Shown in pieces: positions 35,378-43,979 of a stretch of DNA of 64,000 nt. Position 1 is the first letter of the stretch. Each line of letters opens with the position of its first letter. This stretch comes from Paenibacillus glycanilyticus. GTDB taxonomy: Bacteria > Bacillota > Bacilli > Paenibacillales > Paenibacillaceae. The notes beneath the pieces are model-generated. The model was not told the DNA's origin. It saw nothing but the letters and a program-made list of their open reading frames with translations, and searched no databases. Made by a program: the position numbers and the translations under genes. Location of the stretch: assembly GCF_030161375.1 (NCBI RefSeq), contig NZ_BSSQ01000001.1:558001-622000 (forward strand). Reading direction: 5' to 3'.

Positions 35378-36421
35378 TTATCGAAAAGGCACAACTCTCT
35401 TCTCTTCGCTGCTTTGCATCGCTAGCTCAATAATTCTAATCGTATTCCATGCATCCTCCGCCTCAACCGGCACAGGTTTATGGTTGATTATGGCCTCGGC
35501 CATCCTCTCATAGAACCGTTCATAACTTCCTTGCAGCGTCTTCACTTTGCGGGTTTCCGACTTGCCGTCAACCATAACCGTAAGCTCGCCGTAATGCTGT
35601 TCCAGATCCTGTCCCCATTCCGGCTGTCCTGGCAAACCGCCTTTGCGAAGCATATCTTCCTGCGAATCAAGGCCGTATTTAACAAAGCTACCCTGGCTTC
35701 CATGCACCTGGAATTTGGGACCATGCTGCATGACAATAGAGCCGCTATGAAGAATGACGCGTTTCGTTCCGTACGTCAGGATGAGGTGGAAATAATCCGT
35801 AACCTCGGAGCCGGCCCGTTGCGGCATGAGATCCGCATATACCGAATCCGGCTTGCCGAACAGATGGAGCGCTTGATCGATCAGATGAGCTCCAAGATCA
35901 TACAACATGCCGGAACCGGGACCGGCCTGTTCTCTCCATCTTTCCGATACTTGCGGGCGGTAACGGTCGTAATGCGCTTCGTAAGATGCAATTTCGCCGA
36001 GCTCACCAGCTTCGATCAAGCTTTTCACGGTGAGAAAATCATTATCCCATCTCCGGTTCTGGTAGACGCTAAGCAGCTTGCCCTGCTGACGCGCCGTCTC
36101 GATCAGATCCCTTGCCTCCTCCGAAGTGTTCACGAAAGGCTTCTCCACCACAACATGCTTGCCGGCAAGCAAAGCTTGTTTCGCATAGTCATAATGCGTT
36201 TGGTTAGGCGATGTTATAACAACAAGGTCAATGCTCTCGTCGGACAATAACTCTTCCAGCGATGAAGCGACTTCGACCTTCGGCAGATGCTGTTTTACTT
36301 TTTCCGGGTTGCTTGAGACCACCTTGGCGATCTCCATTCCTTCAACGGCTTGTATGATTGGGGCATGAAACACTTGACCTGACAGACCAAATCCAACGAT
36401 CCCTACGTTTATTTTGTTCAT
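35378..36421 (-). CDS. Gfo/Idh/MocA-family oxidoreductase
   Basis: A 347-residue NAD(P)-dependent dehydrogenase. AAGGAG lies eight bases before the ATG at 36421. The Rossmann motif VGIVGFGLSGQVFHAPII is at the N-terminus. The catalytic-domain entry motif reads HVVVEKPFV (EKP near residue 94), and GSGMLYDLGAHLIDQALHLFG near 175 holds the conserved Asp-x-x-x-His pair. This sequence style (GxSGxVFHAP) matches the YvaA/YdgJ group of inositol and sugar dehydrogenases. It is divergent from a DeoR-type regulator 192 bases away, which may control it. Substrate unknown. Confidence 0.9.
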   Translation of the reverse strand: MNKINVGIVGFGLSGQVFHAPIIQAVEGMEIAKVVSSNPEKVKQHLPKVEVASSLEELLSDESIDLVVITSPNQTHYDYAKQALLAGKHVVVEKPFVNTSEEARDLIETARQQGKLLSVYQNRRWDNDFLTVKSLIEAGELGEIASYEAHYDRYRPQVSERWREQAGPGSGMLYDLGAHLIDQALHLFGKPDSVYADLMPQRAGSEVTDYFHLILTYGTKRVILHSGSIVMQHGPKFQVHGSQGSFVKYGLDSQEDMLRKGGLPGQPEWGQDLEQHYGELTVMVDGKSETRKVKTLQGSYERFYERMAEAIINHKPVPVEAEDAWNTIRIIELAMQSSEEKRVVPFR

Positions 36422-36613
36422 CGTTTGCACTCCTTTTTCCGGACGATCTATTTCTACACCAGTATAAGAGAAGTTATGCAGCTTTTCAATGTTATTTTAA
36501 GCATTAAACTTAATTATATAATTATAATAATTGCATTATCCGCGTTTCACTTGTCACTCGTGCAAAGCGTGCTTATAATGGGTAACAGAATGCGTATATA
36601 AGGTGGGCACAGG

Positions 36614-37372
36614 ATGACGCAAGAGGACCGGATTAAATCAATCGTCGATTATTTAAAGCTGAACCGCAATATCAGCATGGAAGATATATGTACCTTGTAT
36701 GAGGTATCTTATGATACGGCCAGACGCGATTTGGTCAAAATGGAATCGGACGGCCTTATCGTCCGCGTGCGGGGCGGAGCGATTCTGCCGTCCATGACGA
36801 AGTCCATTACCAGCTACAAAGAAAGATTAGCCGATGCTGGAGGCAAGCGCGCCATCGCGATGGCGGCTGCAAGCCAGATTAAAGACCGGGATATTATTAT
36901 GCTGGATACCGGAACAACCACGCTGTATGTAGCTGAATTGATGTCGGCCGCGGACAACGTTGTTGTTACCAATTCCATTGATATCGCAGCCGTCCTATGC
37001 GATAAGCCAAATACGGCTACGCATCTGCTGGGCGGTATGTTAAACACGTGGCATCGTTACGCCTTTGGTCCCCGTACGGTCGAAATGCTGAGCGATATTC
37101 GGGTAGACAAGTTGTTTCTAGGAACTTGCGGCTTAACGGACGAAGGTTTGTTTGCGCCTACGGAAGAAGAAGCTTACATGAAGAGGGAAATGATTAAGCG
37201 AGCTAGTCAGGTTATTCTGCTGGCCGATTCCACCAAGTTCAACAAAAATCTGTTTCACCGCGTCTGCCCGTTTGAGGCGATTGATCTGCTCATTACGGAT
37301 GCCGCGCCTCCCGCTCCATTCGATCAAATATGCCATGACCATGGTATACAGGTGATTGTCTCCGGCGGTTGA
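36614..37372 (+). CDS. DeoR-family transcriptional regulator
   Basis: A 252-residue regulator of sugar metabolism. The N-terminal HTH reads RIKSIVDYLKLNRNISMEDI, LYEVSYDTARRDLVKME and GLIVRVRGGAIL. The C-terminal DeoRC sensor domain includes IMLDTGTTTLYVAELM, VVTNSIDIAAVL, LFLGTCGLTDEGLFAPTEEEA and ILLADSTKFNK, the region expected to bind a sugar phosphate. GGTGGG upstream is a weak ribosome site. It is divergent from the Gfo/Idh/MocA gene and convergent with the small membrane-protein gene through a shared long hairpin. Confidence 0.92.
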   Translation: MTQEDRIKSIVDYLKLNRNISMEDICTLYEVSYDTARRDLVKMESDGLIVRVRGGAILPSMTKSITSYKERLADAGGKRAIAMAAASQIKDRDIIMLDTGTTTLYVAELMSAADNVVVTNSIDIAAVLCDKPNTATHLLGGMLNTWHRYAFGPRTVEMLSDIRVDKLFLGTCGLTDEGLFAPTEEEAYMKREMIKRASQVILLADSTKFNKNLFHRVCPFEAIDLLITDAAPPAPFDQICHDHGIQVIVSGG

Positions 37373-37376
37373 ACTT

Positions 37377-37440
37377 AGCAGAATGAAAAAAAGCTCAGCA
37401 TGAATTTCTCAATTCAAGCTGAGCTTTTTTTCATTCTGCT
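37377..37440. terminator. Long bidirectional terminator hairpin that also encodes a protein C-terminus
   Basis: A 23-bp perfect inverted repeat (AGCAGAATGAAAAAAAGC at one end, GCTTTTTTTCATTCTGCT at the other) encloses a further TGAATT/AATTCA stem and a TCTC loop. T runs are inside the stem on both strands. It ends the DeoR transcript. The last codons and stop of the minus-strand gene 37409-37693 are within it. Confidence 0.85.
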
Positions 37441-37693
37441 TTTTTAATTTATGTGCAACTTTTAGTAGAGCAATGAAGCAAAGAAAACAAGTGACAAACT
37501 CTAAAAAAAAGTTATCCCATCCAAAATCGTACCAGACTATTGTAGCTTCGCCGGTACCGTCTACATCTAATTCTAGCCCATTAAAAAGAGCAGGTTTGTC
37601 ATGATCCCTACTCCATATTTCAAGCAGAAGCCAATGGAGCGTTGGAATAATAGCCGCGATGATTATGGTAACCAAATACTTCTTATTGTTCAC
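37409..37693 (-). CDS. Small membrane protein of unknown function
   Basis: A 94-residue protein with two membrane helices (YLVTIIIAAIIPTLHWLLLEIW at 6-27, and FLEFVTCFLCFIALLKVA near 63-80) separated by an acidic outer loop (NGLELDVDGTGEATIVWYD). It ends in a basic tail (KLKKQNEKKLSLN) whose codons form one arm of the bidirectional terminator. I do not recognise the family. GGAGGAG precedes the ATG. Layout and composition support a real gene, but there is no functional clue. Confidence 0.6.
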   Translation of the reverse strand: MNNKKYLVTIIIAAIIPTLHWLLLEIWSRDHDKPALFNGLELDVDGTGEATIVWYDFGWDNFFLEFVTCFLCFIALLKVAHKLKKQNEKKLSLN

Positions 37694-37720
37694 GACTACT
37701 CCTCCGCGGGTGCAATTTCG

Positions 37721-38584
37721 TTATTCTCTCGTCTCCGACCATAGTCTTCTCGACGTTCTCATAAAGAGGAGCGACTGCTCCCAGCGGTCGCTGATTTCAT
37801 GGGTTCGTCCGGCATATTCATCGGTCGTGATGGCATAGGACGGCGGTCCAAGTTCCACGACAAAAGGCAGCACATCCCCTATTCCCGCTTGTGCCCGCCA
37901 GTTCTGCATCCCCGAACTCCACCAGCGCTGGAAATGCTGCATCATGGGATGCTCCCCGTGTTTCCCTACATCAATCTGCACCTGCTCGCCATTTGATACT
38001 CTGGCATGGAATGCCGAGCTGCGGGTCAGGACGGTCTGGATCAACTGCTCCGCTTCATCCGAAACAGTATGCAGCTCTCCGGCCACCACGTAATGGGACA
38101 AATCGATGGTCAACCGAAGCGATTCCAGCGCATTGATGTAATCAATCGTCCGCAACAAATCCTGGGTAATGGTGCCCCGGTGCGTCTCGATAAATGTCGG
38201 AATGCCCGCTTGCTGCGAGAAGGAATTCATCGAATCTAGAAGCTGTACAGCCTGTTCCCCGATGACAAAAGGCGTTAACACCTGTACATTGATATGTTGA
38301 ATGTTTCCGTACTCTTTGGCTTGTTCAAGAAACCGCTTCAGATCATCAGCCGTCTTCGGGTACGCATTAACGCTAAAAGACAAATCGTAATGTTCGAGCA
38401 GCCGTCTCCAATGTTCCGCGTCCCCGGGCGCCGGGATAAAGCCGTTAATACCGTCAAAACCCGCTTCCGCAATAATCGCCACTTGCTCTTCTATACTGCG
38501 CGTTTGGCCGTTCGCGGCTAATCCGCCCATTCCCCACCAGGACATTTGCACATCAAGTTTCGGAGCTAATATATTTACTGTCAC
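37721..38584 (-). CDS. Sugar phosphate isomerase/epimerase-type TIM-barrel protein
   Basis: About 287 residues from a GTG at 38584 that follows AGGAGG by nine bases; the longer ATG frame has no ribosome site. The sequence fits the xylose-isomerase-like TIM barrel (AP_endonuc_2): SWWGMGGLAANGQTRSIEEQ, IIAEAGFDGINGFI, IPTFIETHRGTITQDL (metal-site Glu and His) and LRLTIDLSHYVVAGE (Asp and His). This pattern is common in inositol and sugar catabolism genes of Paenibacillus. It lies in a loose series of single sugar genes and has no operon partner. Confidence 0.82.
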   Translation of the reverse strand: MTVNILAPKLDVQMSWWGMGGLAANGQTRSIEEQVAIIAEAGFDGINGFIPAPGDAEHWRRLLEHYDLSFSVNAYPKTADDLKRFLEQAKEYGNIQHINVQVLTPFVIGEQAVQLLDSMNSFSQQAGIPTFIETHRGTITQDLLRTIDYINALESLRLTIDLSHYVVAGELHTVSDEAEQLIQTVLTRSSAFHARVSNGEQVQIDVGKHGEHPMMQHFQRWWSSGMQNWRAQAGIGDVLPFVVELGPPSYAITTDEYAGRTHEISDRWEQSLLFMRTSRRLWSETRE

Positions 38585-38693
38585 TCTGGTTCTCCTCCTA
38601 AGCATACGCAATTGGCCTCTCCTAGGCCAAATAAACATATAGTCTAGTATAGGGAAGGGGTCGAGAGAGAGGCAGTAACGATTCTGCTATTGA

Positions 38694-39272
38694 CTACCTT
38701 GATCCTGCTATTAATAGCTCAGAACGCACATGCTCCAGCAACTTCGCGTAAAACATTTGGTTTGTTGTATCCGCCTCCACTACCGTCCCGCCGATGGAAA
38801 GCGGCGCTAGCTTCTCATGCAACAGCCTTTCTTTGTTGCCTTCCTGCTCAATCCATTCCCGATCGTTATGTCCGCCATGCCGCCCTTCCGACCCCATACG
38901 CGCATGATAGCGTTCCAGCAATACTTCGCCATCCGCCCTGCACATTACTTGAAGCGGCTTGAAATCATATTGCTGCTTCAGCTTCAGAAACTCCGCGCTT
39001 CTTAAGTCCGGCCGCCCGAAGAAAGCTTCGATAATGATCGGCTGCCGTGCAGCCAGCAAGGTAGCCGCGGTAGAATACATAACCGTAAATGCAGCCGGCG
39101 CCAGCATCGGCGGCACGCCATTCGCACGGCAATCCAAGGCGTCAAACAATGTCTCATAAATACCATCCCGCGATAACACGGGCAGCCGTAAATCATCAGC
39201 CAGGCGCTTGGCTAATGTCGTTTTCCCCGCACCTGGAAATCCGTTAATGATAATGACGACAGGTTTATCCAT
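38694..39272 (-). CDS. P-loop kinase-like protein
   Basis: About 192 residues. The chosen ATG at 39272 gives a well-placed AGGTG site; two further starts lie within nine bases upstream. A Walker A motif, INGFPGAGKTTLAKRL, is at the N-terminus, followed by LPVLSRDGIYETLFD, as in AAA_33-type small-molecule kinases (gluconate kinase, chloramphenicol phosphotransferase and tRNA-ligase-kinase relatives). A lid-like region follows (LLERYHARMGSEGRHGGHND). It is probably a soluble phosphotransferase, but the substrate cannot be told and antibiotic-resistance activity should not be assumed. Confidence 0.78.
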   Translation of the reverse strand: MDKPVVIIINGFPGAGKTTLAKRLADDLRLPVLSRDGIYETLFDALDCRANGVPPMLAPAAFTVMYSTAATLLAARQPIIIEAFFGRPDLRSAEFLKLKQQYDFKPLQVMCRADGEVLLERYHARMGSEGRHGGHNDREWIEQEGNKERLLHEKLAPLSIGGTVVEADTTNQMFYAKLLEHVRSELLIAGSR

Positions 39273-39354
39273 AACCATCACCTCACCCTTATTTTACCAC
39301 TTATGCTCAAGTGAACAATTTGTTAATTAATTAGTTAATAAAACAACCTTTTGA

Positions 39355-39383
39355 TTGACATAGTGGCGGAACTTTATCATAAT
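39355..39383 (+). promoter_or_regulatory. Sigma-A promoter of the GH2 gene
   Basis: TTGACA, 17 bases, CATAAT: near-consensus, ending 62 bases before the first candidate ATG at 39446. Confidence 0.75.
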
Positions 39384-39416
39384 ATGAACTGATATGATAA
39401 CTACTTAATCATTAAA

Positions 39417-39432
39417 TTAACCTTAATGTTAA
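39417..39432. promoter_or_regulatory. Possible operator in the GH2 leader
   Basis: TTAAC-CTTAAT-GTTAA inverted repeat between promoter and ribosome site. Similar TTAAT/GTTAAT motifs recur at 39322-39340 upstream of the promoter. A repressor site is plausible; AT-rich chance pairing is the alternative. Confidence 0.35.
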
Positions 39433-39445
39433 CTAAAAGGAGAGA

Positions 39446-41218
39446 ATGAACGGCATGAGCAGCTCGCACAAGTATGTAAAGGATTATCCGCGTCCGCAAT
39501 GGGTACGTGACGAATGGCAATTATTGAACGGAGCATGGAACTTCCGCTTTGATGATTCGTTTGAAGGAGAACGTAACAAGTGGTACAACCAGCTTGATGC
39601 AAACCTGACGATTCAAGTCCCATTCACCTACGAAACGAAAGCTAGCGGCATCGGCGAAGAGAAATTCCATCCTTGCGTCTGGTATGAACGGAATGTTGTT
39701 ATTCCGCAAGAAACGGGAGACAAGCATGTCATGCTCCATTTCCAAGCTGTCGACTACTCGGCTAAGGTGTGGGTGAACGGCACTTATATCGGCTCTCATG
39801 AAGGCGGTTACGCGGCATTCTCCCTCGATATTTCGGATGCGGTGCAGCTTGGCGGAGAGAACCGCATTACCGTTCGGGTTGAGGACGGCAACAGCACGAT
39901 GCAGCCGCGCGGCAAGCAGCGCTGGGTTGATCATAACTACGGCTGCTGGTACGTGCAAACGACCGGGATCTGGCAATCGGTATGGATGGAATACGTAGAT
40001 ACTTGCCATGTGAACCGGGCGAAAATCACGCCACGCCTCGAAGACTCGGCCGTTACGTTCGAATACGAGCTGGGCAGCACCGTTCGTTCCTTCGAAGGTT
40101 TGACTTTGCAAACCGTCGTTCGTTATGACGGAAAGCTGATCCGCTCTTCGGAAACGAATGTTGACCGCACGTTCCTGAAGATGGACTTAAGCTTGATGAA
40201 CGACGTGAACGAATGGAAAATTCATTCCTGGCATCCGCATCACCCGAACCTGTACGACGTTGAAGTCGTTCTGAAAAAAGACGGCCAGCCGGTCGACACC
40301 GTCTATTCGTACTTCGGCATGCGCAGCATCCAGATTAAAGGCGAAAAAATCCTGCTCAACAAACAACCGCTTTACCAGCGCCTTCTGCTGGATCAAGGCT
40401 ATTGGGAAGATACGCATCTGACGCCTCCGTCCGAGGAAGCGATCATTGAAGATATCGAGAAAACATTGGCGCTTGGCTTCAACGGCGTGCGCAAACACCA
40501 GAAACTCGAGGATCCTAGATACCTCTACTGGGCAGACCGCAAAGGCCTCCTCGTCTGGTCGGAAATTGCGGCTACTTATGAATTCGGTGACGACGCGGTA
40601 GACCGGTTCACGAAAGAGTGGATGGAAGTTGTCCGCCAGCATTACAACCACCCTTGTATCATCACTTGGGTACCGTTTAACGAATCGTGGGGAATCGCAC
40701 AAATCCTTACGGACCGGAAGCAGCAGCAGTTCACCGAATCGATCTATCATTTGACCAAATCGTATGACCAGATGAGACCCGTTGTCGTGAACGACGGCTG
40801 GGAGCACACCATCTCCGATATTATTACGCTGCATGATTACGAAGAACTCGGCTCCGTGCTGGAAGCCCGTTATAAGGATAAAGACGCCCTGCTCAGCAAT
40901 GATTTTGCCCATGACAAACACCGTTATCCGTTCGCTAAAGGCTACAGCTATCAAGGCCAGCCGGTCATCATTAGCGAGTACGGCGGCATTGCGTTCAAGA
41001 GCGAAGCCGGATGGGGTTATGGCAATCAAGTAAAAAATGAAGAAGAATTTTTGGCCCGTTATGAAGGAATTACGCAAGCGATCAAGAATCTCGATTATGT
41101 AAGCGGATTCTGTTATACGCAGTTGACCGACGTTCAACAGGAAGTAAACGGGTTGCTTACGATCAAACGTGAACCAAAGATTGCAATGGAGAAAATCAAG
41201 AAAATCAATTTGCAGTAG
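39446..41218 (+). CDS. GH2-family glycoside hydrolase (beta-glucuronidase/beta-galactosidase type)
   Basis: About 590 residues, no signal peptide. GH2 layout: N-terminal jelly roll 20-185 (WQLLNGAWNFRFD, HFQAVDYSAKVWVNG, GGYAAFSLDIS), immunoglobulin-like domain 186-290, and TIM barrel from about 295. The acid/base is Glu413 in WVPFNESWG and the nucleophile is Glu511 in IISEYGGIAF, both intact. At 590 residues it is a compact GH2. It probably hydrolyses an imported beta-linked sugar. The AAAGGAG site fits an ATG at 39446 or at 39455. It has its own promoter and is followed 17 bases later by a Gfo/Idh/MocA gene, so the two form a short operon. Specificity is not readable. Confidence 0.9.
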   Translation: MNGMSSSHKYVKDYPRPQWVRDEWQLLNGAWNFRFDDSFEGERNKWYNQLDANLTIQVPFTYETKASGIGEEKFHPCVWYERNVVIPQETGDKHVMLHFQAVDYSAKVWVNGTYIGSHEGGYAAFSLDISDAVQLGGENRITVRVEDGNSTMQPRGKQRWVDHNYGCWYVQTTGIWQSVWMEYVDTCHVNRAKITPRLEDSAVTFEYELGSTVRSFEGLTLQTVVRYDGKLIRSSETNVDRTFLKMDLSLMNDVNEWKIHSWHPHHPNLYDVEVVLKKDGQPVDTVYSYFGMRSIQIKGEKILLNKQPLYQRLLLDQGYWEDTHLTPPSEEAIIEDIEKTLALGFNGVRKHQKLEDPRYLYWADRKGLLVWSEIAATYEFGDDAVDRFTKEWMEVVRQHYNHPCIITWVPFNESWGIAQILTDRKQQQFTESIYHLTKSYDQMRPVVVNDGWEHTISDIITLHDYEELGSVLEARYKDKDALLSNDFAHDKHRYPFAKGYSYQGQPVIISEYGGIAFKSEAGWGYGNQVKNEEEFLARYEGITQAIKNLDYVSGFCYTQLTDVQQEVNGLLTIKREPKIAMEKIKKINLQ

Positions 41219-41235
41219 AAAGCAGGGATTTATTG

Positions 41236-42318
41236 ATGGCAAAAGTGCAGCGTATTGGAATTATTGGCAGCGGCGGCATCGCTGCTGCACACGTAAGAGC
41301 TTATAAGCAACTTCCCGATGTTGAGATTGTGGCCGTTGCCGATGTTATTCCCGGCAAAGCGGCGCAATTCGTCACTAACCAGGAATTGCAGGAAGCGATC
41401 GGTTATGATGATCACCGTAAGCTTCTCGAACTGGATTTGGATGGGGTTAGCATTTGTACGCCAAACGCCTCCCATCATGTAACAACCGTTGACGCGCTCC
41501 GCGCAGGCAAAAACGTCCTGCTCGAGAAGCCAATGTCCGTTACTTTGGAAGAAGCGATCGACATGGCCCAAGTCGCCGACGAAACAGGCAACATGCTGAC
41601 AATTGGCTTCCAGCCGCGTTACGACCCTAACATGAAAGTCGTTAACGACATTGTTCAGTCGGGCAAACTCGGCAAGGTCTATTACGTGGAGACCGGCGGC
41701 GGCCGCAGACGCGGTATGCCTGGCGGCACGTTTATCAGCAAGCAGCTCGCCGGAGCAGGCGCTATGGCCGACATCGGCTGTTATTCGCTGGATATGGCAC
41801 TTAACGCGCTTGGATATCCGAAGCCGCTTACGGTGTCTGCTTATACATCCAATTATTTCGGCACTAATCCGATCCATCATCCGGAAGCCAATAAGTTCGA
41901 AGTCGAAGATTTTGGCGTAGCGCTTGTTCGCTTCGAGAACGATGTGGTGCTTCAGTTCAAGATTTCGTGGGCTATGCATATGGATACGCTGGGCTCCACC
42001 ATGTTCCTCGGTACCGAAGGCGGATTGAAAGTTAACCCGTACGGCACTGGCAACTGGTCCGGCGTTTGGGATGGCCGTGTCGGCGAGATGAAGCTGTTCC
42101 ATGATTTCATGGGCAAACAGACCGAAACGCCAATTCCGGTTACGAACACCGACATGAATCTCTTCTTCGAGAAAGTACGCGATTTCTCCGAAGCGGTAAG
42201 AGACGGACGTCCTGCTCCTATTCCGGGCTCGCAGATCGTCATTCAGCAAGCGATTATTGACGGCGTGCTTCGTTCCTCCGCTGCCAAACGCGAAGTAGCG
42301 ATTGAGCTGCCGTTCTAA
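41236..42318 (+). CDS. Gfo/Idh/MocA-family oxidoreductase
   Basis: A 360-residue dehydrogenase. Start ATG at 41236 (a TTG one codon earlier is less likely). The Rossmann motif is IGIIGSGGIAAAHVRAY, the EKP motif is LLEKPMSVTLEEA near residue 95, and AGAGAMADIGCYSLDMALNALG near 175 carries the conserved acidic residue. It belongs to the same superfamily as the gene at 35378 but is clearly different. It is co-transcribed with the GH2 gene and probably acts on the released sugar or a derivative, for example by oxidising a hydroxyl group. This is inference from context. Confidence 0.9.
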   Translation: MAKVQRIGIIGSGGIAAAHVRAYKQLPDVEIVAVADVIPGKAAQFVTNQELQEAIGYDDHRKLLELDLDGVSICTPNASHHVTTVDALRAGKNVLLEKPMSVTLEEAIDMAQVADETGNMLTIGFQPRYDPNMKVVNDIVQSGKLGKVYYVETGGGRRRGMPGGTFISKQLAGAGAMADIGCYSLDMALNALGYPKPLTVSAYTSNYFGTNPIHHPEANKFEVEDFGVALVRFENDVVLQFKISWAMHMDTLGSTMFLGTEGGLKVNPYGTGNWSGVWDGRVGEMKLFHDFMGKQTETPIPVTNTDMNLFFEKVRDFSEAVRDGRPAPIPGSQIVIQQAIIDGVLRSSAAKREVAIELPF

Positions 42319-42328
42319 TAAGGTAAAT

Positions 42329-42381
42329 CAACAAAGCCTCCCTGAAGCTGTACGCAGCAGAAGGGAGGCTTTGTTTTGTTA
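42329..42381. terminator. Terminator between the GH2/Gfo operon and opuC
   Basis: AACAAAGCCTCCCT and AGGGAGGCTTTGTT pair perfectly over 14 bp, with further pairing inside. It is followed by TTGTT on the plus strand and probably works in both directions. Confidence 0.85.
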
Positions 42382-42390
42382 GGCCATTTG

Positions 42391-43023
42391 TTATCTTCCG
42401 GCAACCTTCGTTGCATTCTGCACCCGCTCCAACGCCAAATCGGCAAGCAAAGCGAGAATGGCCGCAGGAATAGCTCCTGCATACAGCCTAGCGGAGTTAT
42501 TCATATTGATGCCTGAATAAATTTCCCGCCCCAAACCGTCTCCCCCGACAAGCGGCGCGATCGTGGCAACGCCAATGGCAATGACGGCCGCAATCCGTAT
42601 TCCCGTCAGCATAAACGGTAAAGCCAGCGGAAGCTGGACTTGAAGCATGATTTGCAGCGGACTCATTCCGACCCCTTTCCCAGCTTCCATAATGGACTTA
42701 TCCACCTGGGTCAGCCCGACATACGTATTTCGAATGACAGGCAGCAGGGAATACAAGAATAACCCGACAACAACGGTTGTCGTGCCTAAGCCGAAGACAA
42801 CCATCAAGAGCACCAGCAGCGCAAGGCTGGGGAATACTTGAATGATATTCGCCACCGTTAGAATAATGCGCGCATTCACTCGATTCCGGGATGCCAGGAT
42901 CCCGAAGGGAATGCCAACCACCAGCGCAAGCAGCAAGCCGATCAGCACCATCATAATATGCTGGCCGGTAAAGACTAGCAGATCCGGCCAGTTCTCCTTC
43001 ACATAGCGAAAAAACAATTCCAT
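42391..43023 (-). CDS. opuCD: Osmoprotectant ABC transporter permease (OpuCD-type)
   Basis: A 210-residue permease with about five to six membrane segments. The family hallmark LYSLLPVIRNTYVGLTQVDKS is near residues 90-110, followed by MEAGKGVGMSPLQIMLQVQLPLALP, the coupling loop. It closes the four-gene opuC-type operon (ATPase, permease, binding protein, permease) and starts 16 bases after the binding-protein gene. GGGAGG lies upstream. The complex imports glycine betaine, carnitine, choline or proline betaine under osmotic stress. Confidence 0.9.
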   Translation of the reverse strand: MELFFRYVKENWPDLLVFTGQHIMMVLIGLLLALVVGIPFGILASRNRVNARIILTVANIIQVFPSLALLVLLMVVFGLGTTTVVVGLFLYSLLPVIRNTYVGLTQVDKSIMEAGKGVGMSPLQIMLQVQLPLALPFMLTGIRIAAVIAIGVATIAPLVGGDGLGREIYSGINMNNSARLYAGAIPAAILALLADLALERVQNATKVAGR

Positions 43024-43038
43024 CCTCGCTTCACCTCC

Positions 43039-43962
43039 CTACTTGAGCAAGCCGATTTGTTTCAAATAATCTTCGGCTACCTTTTTCTCATTCCGTTTAT
43101 TCACGTCAACCTCGTAGTTCAGATCAATCATCGTCTTGGCATCCAGCTTGCCGATAAGCAGGTCGATAACCTCCTGCAATTCCGGATGCGCCTCTAATAC
43201 TTCCTTGCGAATAACGGGAGATGCATCGTAAGGCGGGAAGAAATGCTTATCATCTTTGAGCGTAACTAGCTCGTATTGCTTGAGCCGCGCGTCGGTGGAG
43301 TAAGCGACTACGATGTCCATCTTATTCGTTGCAACCGCATTGTAGACAAGCGCAACCTCCATCGGAAATACCTTGCCGAACGATATGCCGTACACTTTCT
43401 GAAAATCCGCATAACCGTCGCCTTCGCGCTCCAGCCACGTCGTATCGACGCCAAGCCTCATCGATTGCGCTTTGCCCGCCACATCGGATATTTGCTGAAG
43501 CTTCTCCTTCTCCGCCAACTCCTTGCGAACCGTAAATGCATACGTATTCTCGAACCCGTAGGAGTCGAACCATTTGAGCCCATAATGCTTATCGAAGCCT
43601 TCTTGCGCCTGCTTCAGAATACTGGCCCGGTCATTCGTGCGCTCAAAGGGGAAATAATTATCCAGAATAATTCCCGAATACAGCGATGCCATCTGAATGT
43701 CATCCCTGGTCAAGGCATCAAGCACGACGGTGCTTGTCGCCAGATCGGGCATTACCTTCACCTTCATATCCGTCCGGTCTTCGATGAGGAGCTTGTACAT
43801 GTTAGCGAGAATCTTAGGTTCCGAGAAGGTCTGCGTCCCAATAATAATCCTGTTTCCATTTCCGCAACCGGCTAGCAAGGCAGAGACTGCAATCAACAGG
43901 GCGGCCAGCAGCACAAGCTTTTCCTGCAAAAACTTTCGCATTTGAGTTTCCATAAGTCTCAT
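43039..43962 (-). CDS. opuCC: Osmoprotectant ABC transporter substrate-binding lipoprotein (OpuCC-type)
   Basis: About 307 residues. The ATG at 43962 lies seven bases after AGGAGG. The lipoprotein signal ends in LLAGC near residue 30, and the mature protein begins IIIGTQTFSEPKILANMYKLL, the characteristic start of OpuAC/OpuCC-type betaine-binding domains. SGIILDNYF, YAFTVRKEL and VAYSTDARLKQYELVTLKDDK are further family segments. It lies between the two permease genes in the usual A-B-C-D order. Confidence 0.92.
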   Translation of the reverse strand: MRLMETQMRKFLQEKLVLLAALLIAVSALLAGCGNGNRIIIGTQTFSEPKILANMYKLLIEDRTDMKVKVMPDLATSTVVLDALTRDDIQMASLYSGIILDNYFPFERTNDRASILKQAQEGFDKHYGLKWFDSYGFENTYAFTVRKELAEKEKLQQISDVAGKAQSMRLGVDTTWLEREGDGYADFQKVYGISFGKVFPMEVALVYNAVATNKMDIVVAYSTDARLKQYELVTLKDDKHFFPPYDASPVIRKEVLEAHPELQEVIDLLIGKLDAKTMIDLNYEVDVNKRNEKKVAEDYLKQIGLLK

Positions 43963-43979
43963 TTCCATTCCTCCTGCCG

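Noticed and set aside
38694..39272. Antibiotic phosphotransferase
   Set aside because: The P-loop and fold are compatible, but they are shared by many small-molecule kinases and no resistance-specific motif is visible.
40187..41242. 351-residue minus-strand frame within the GH2 gene
   Set aside because: Antisense to an intact GH2 catalytic domain with both catalytic glutamates; no independent support.
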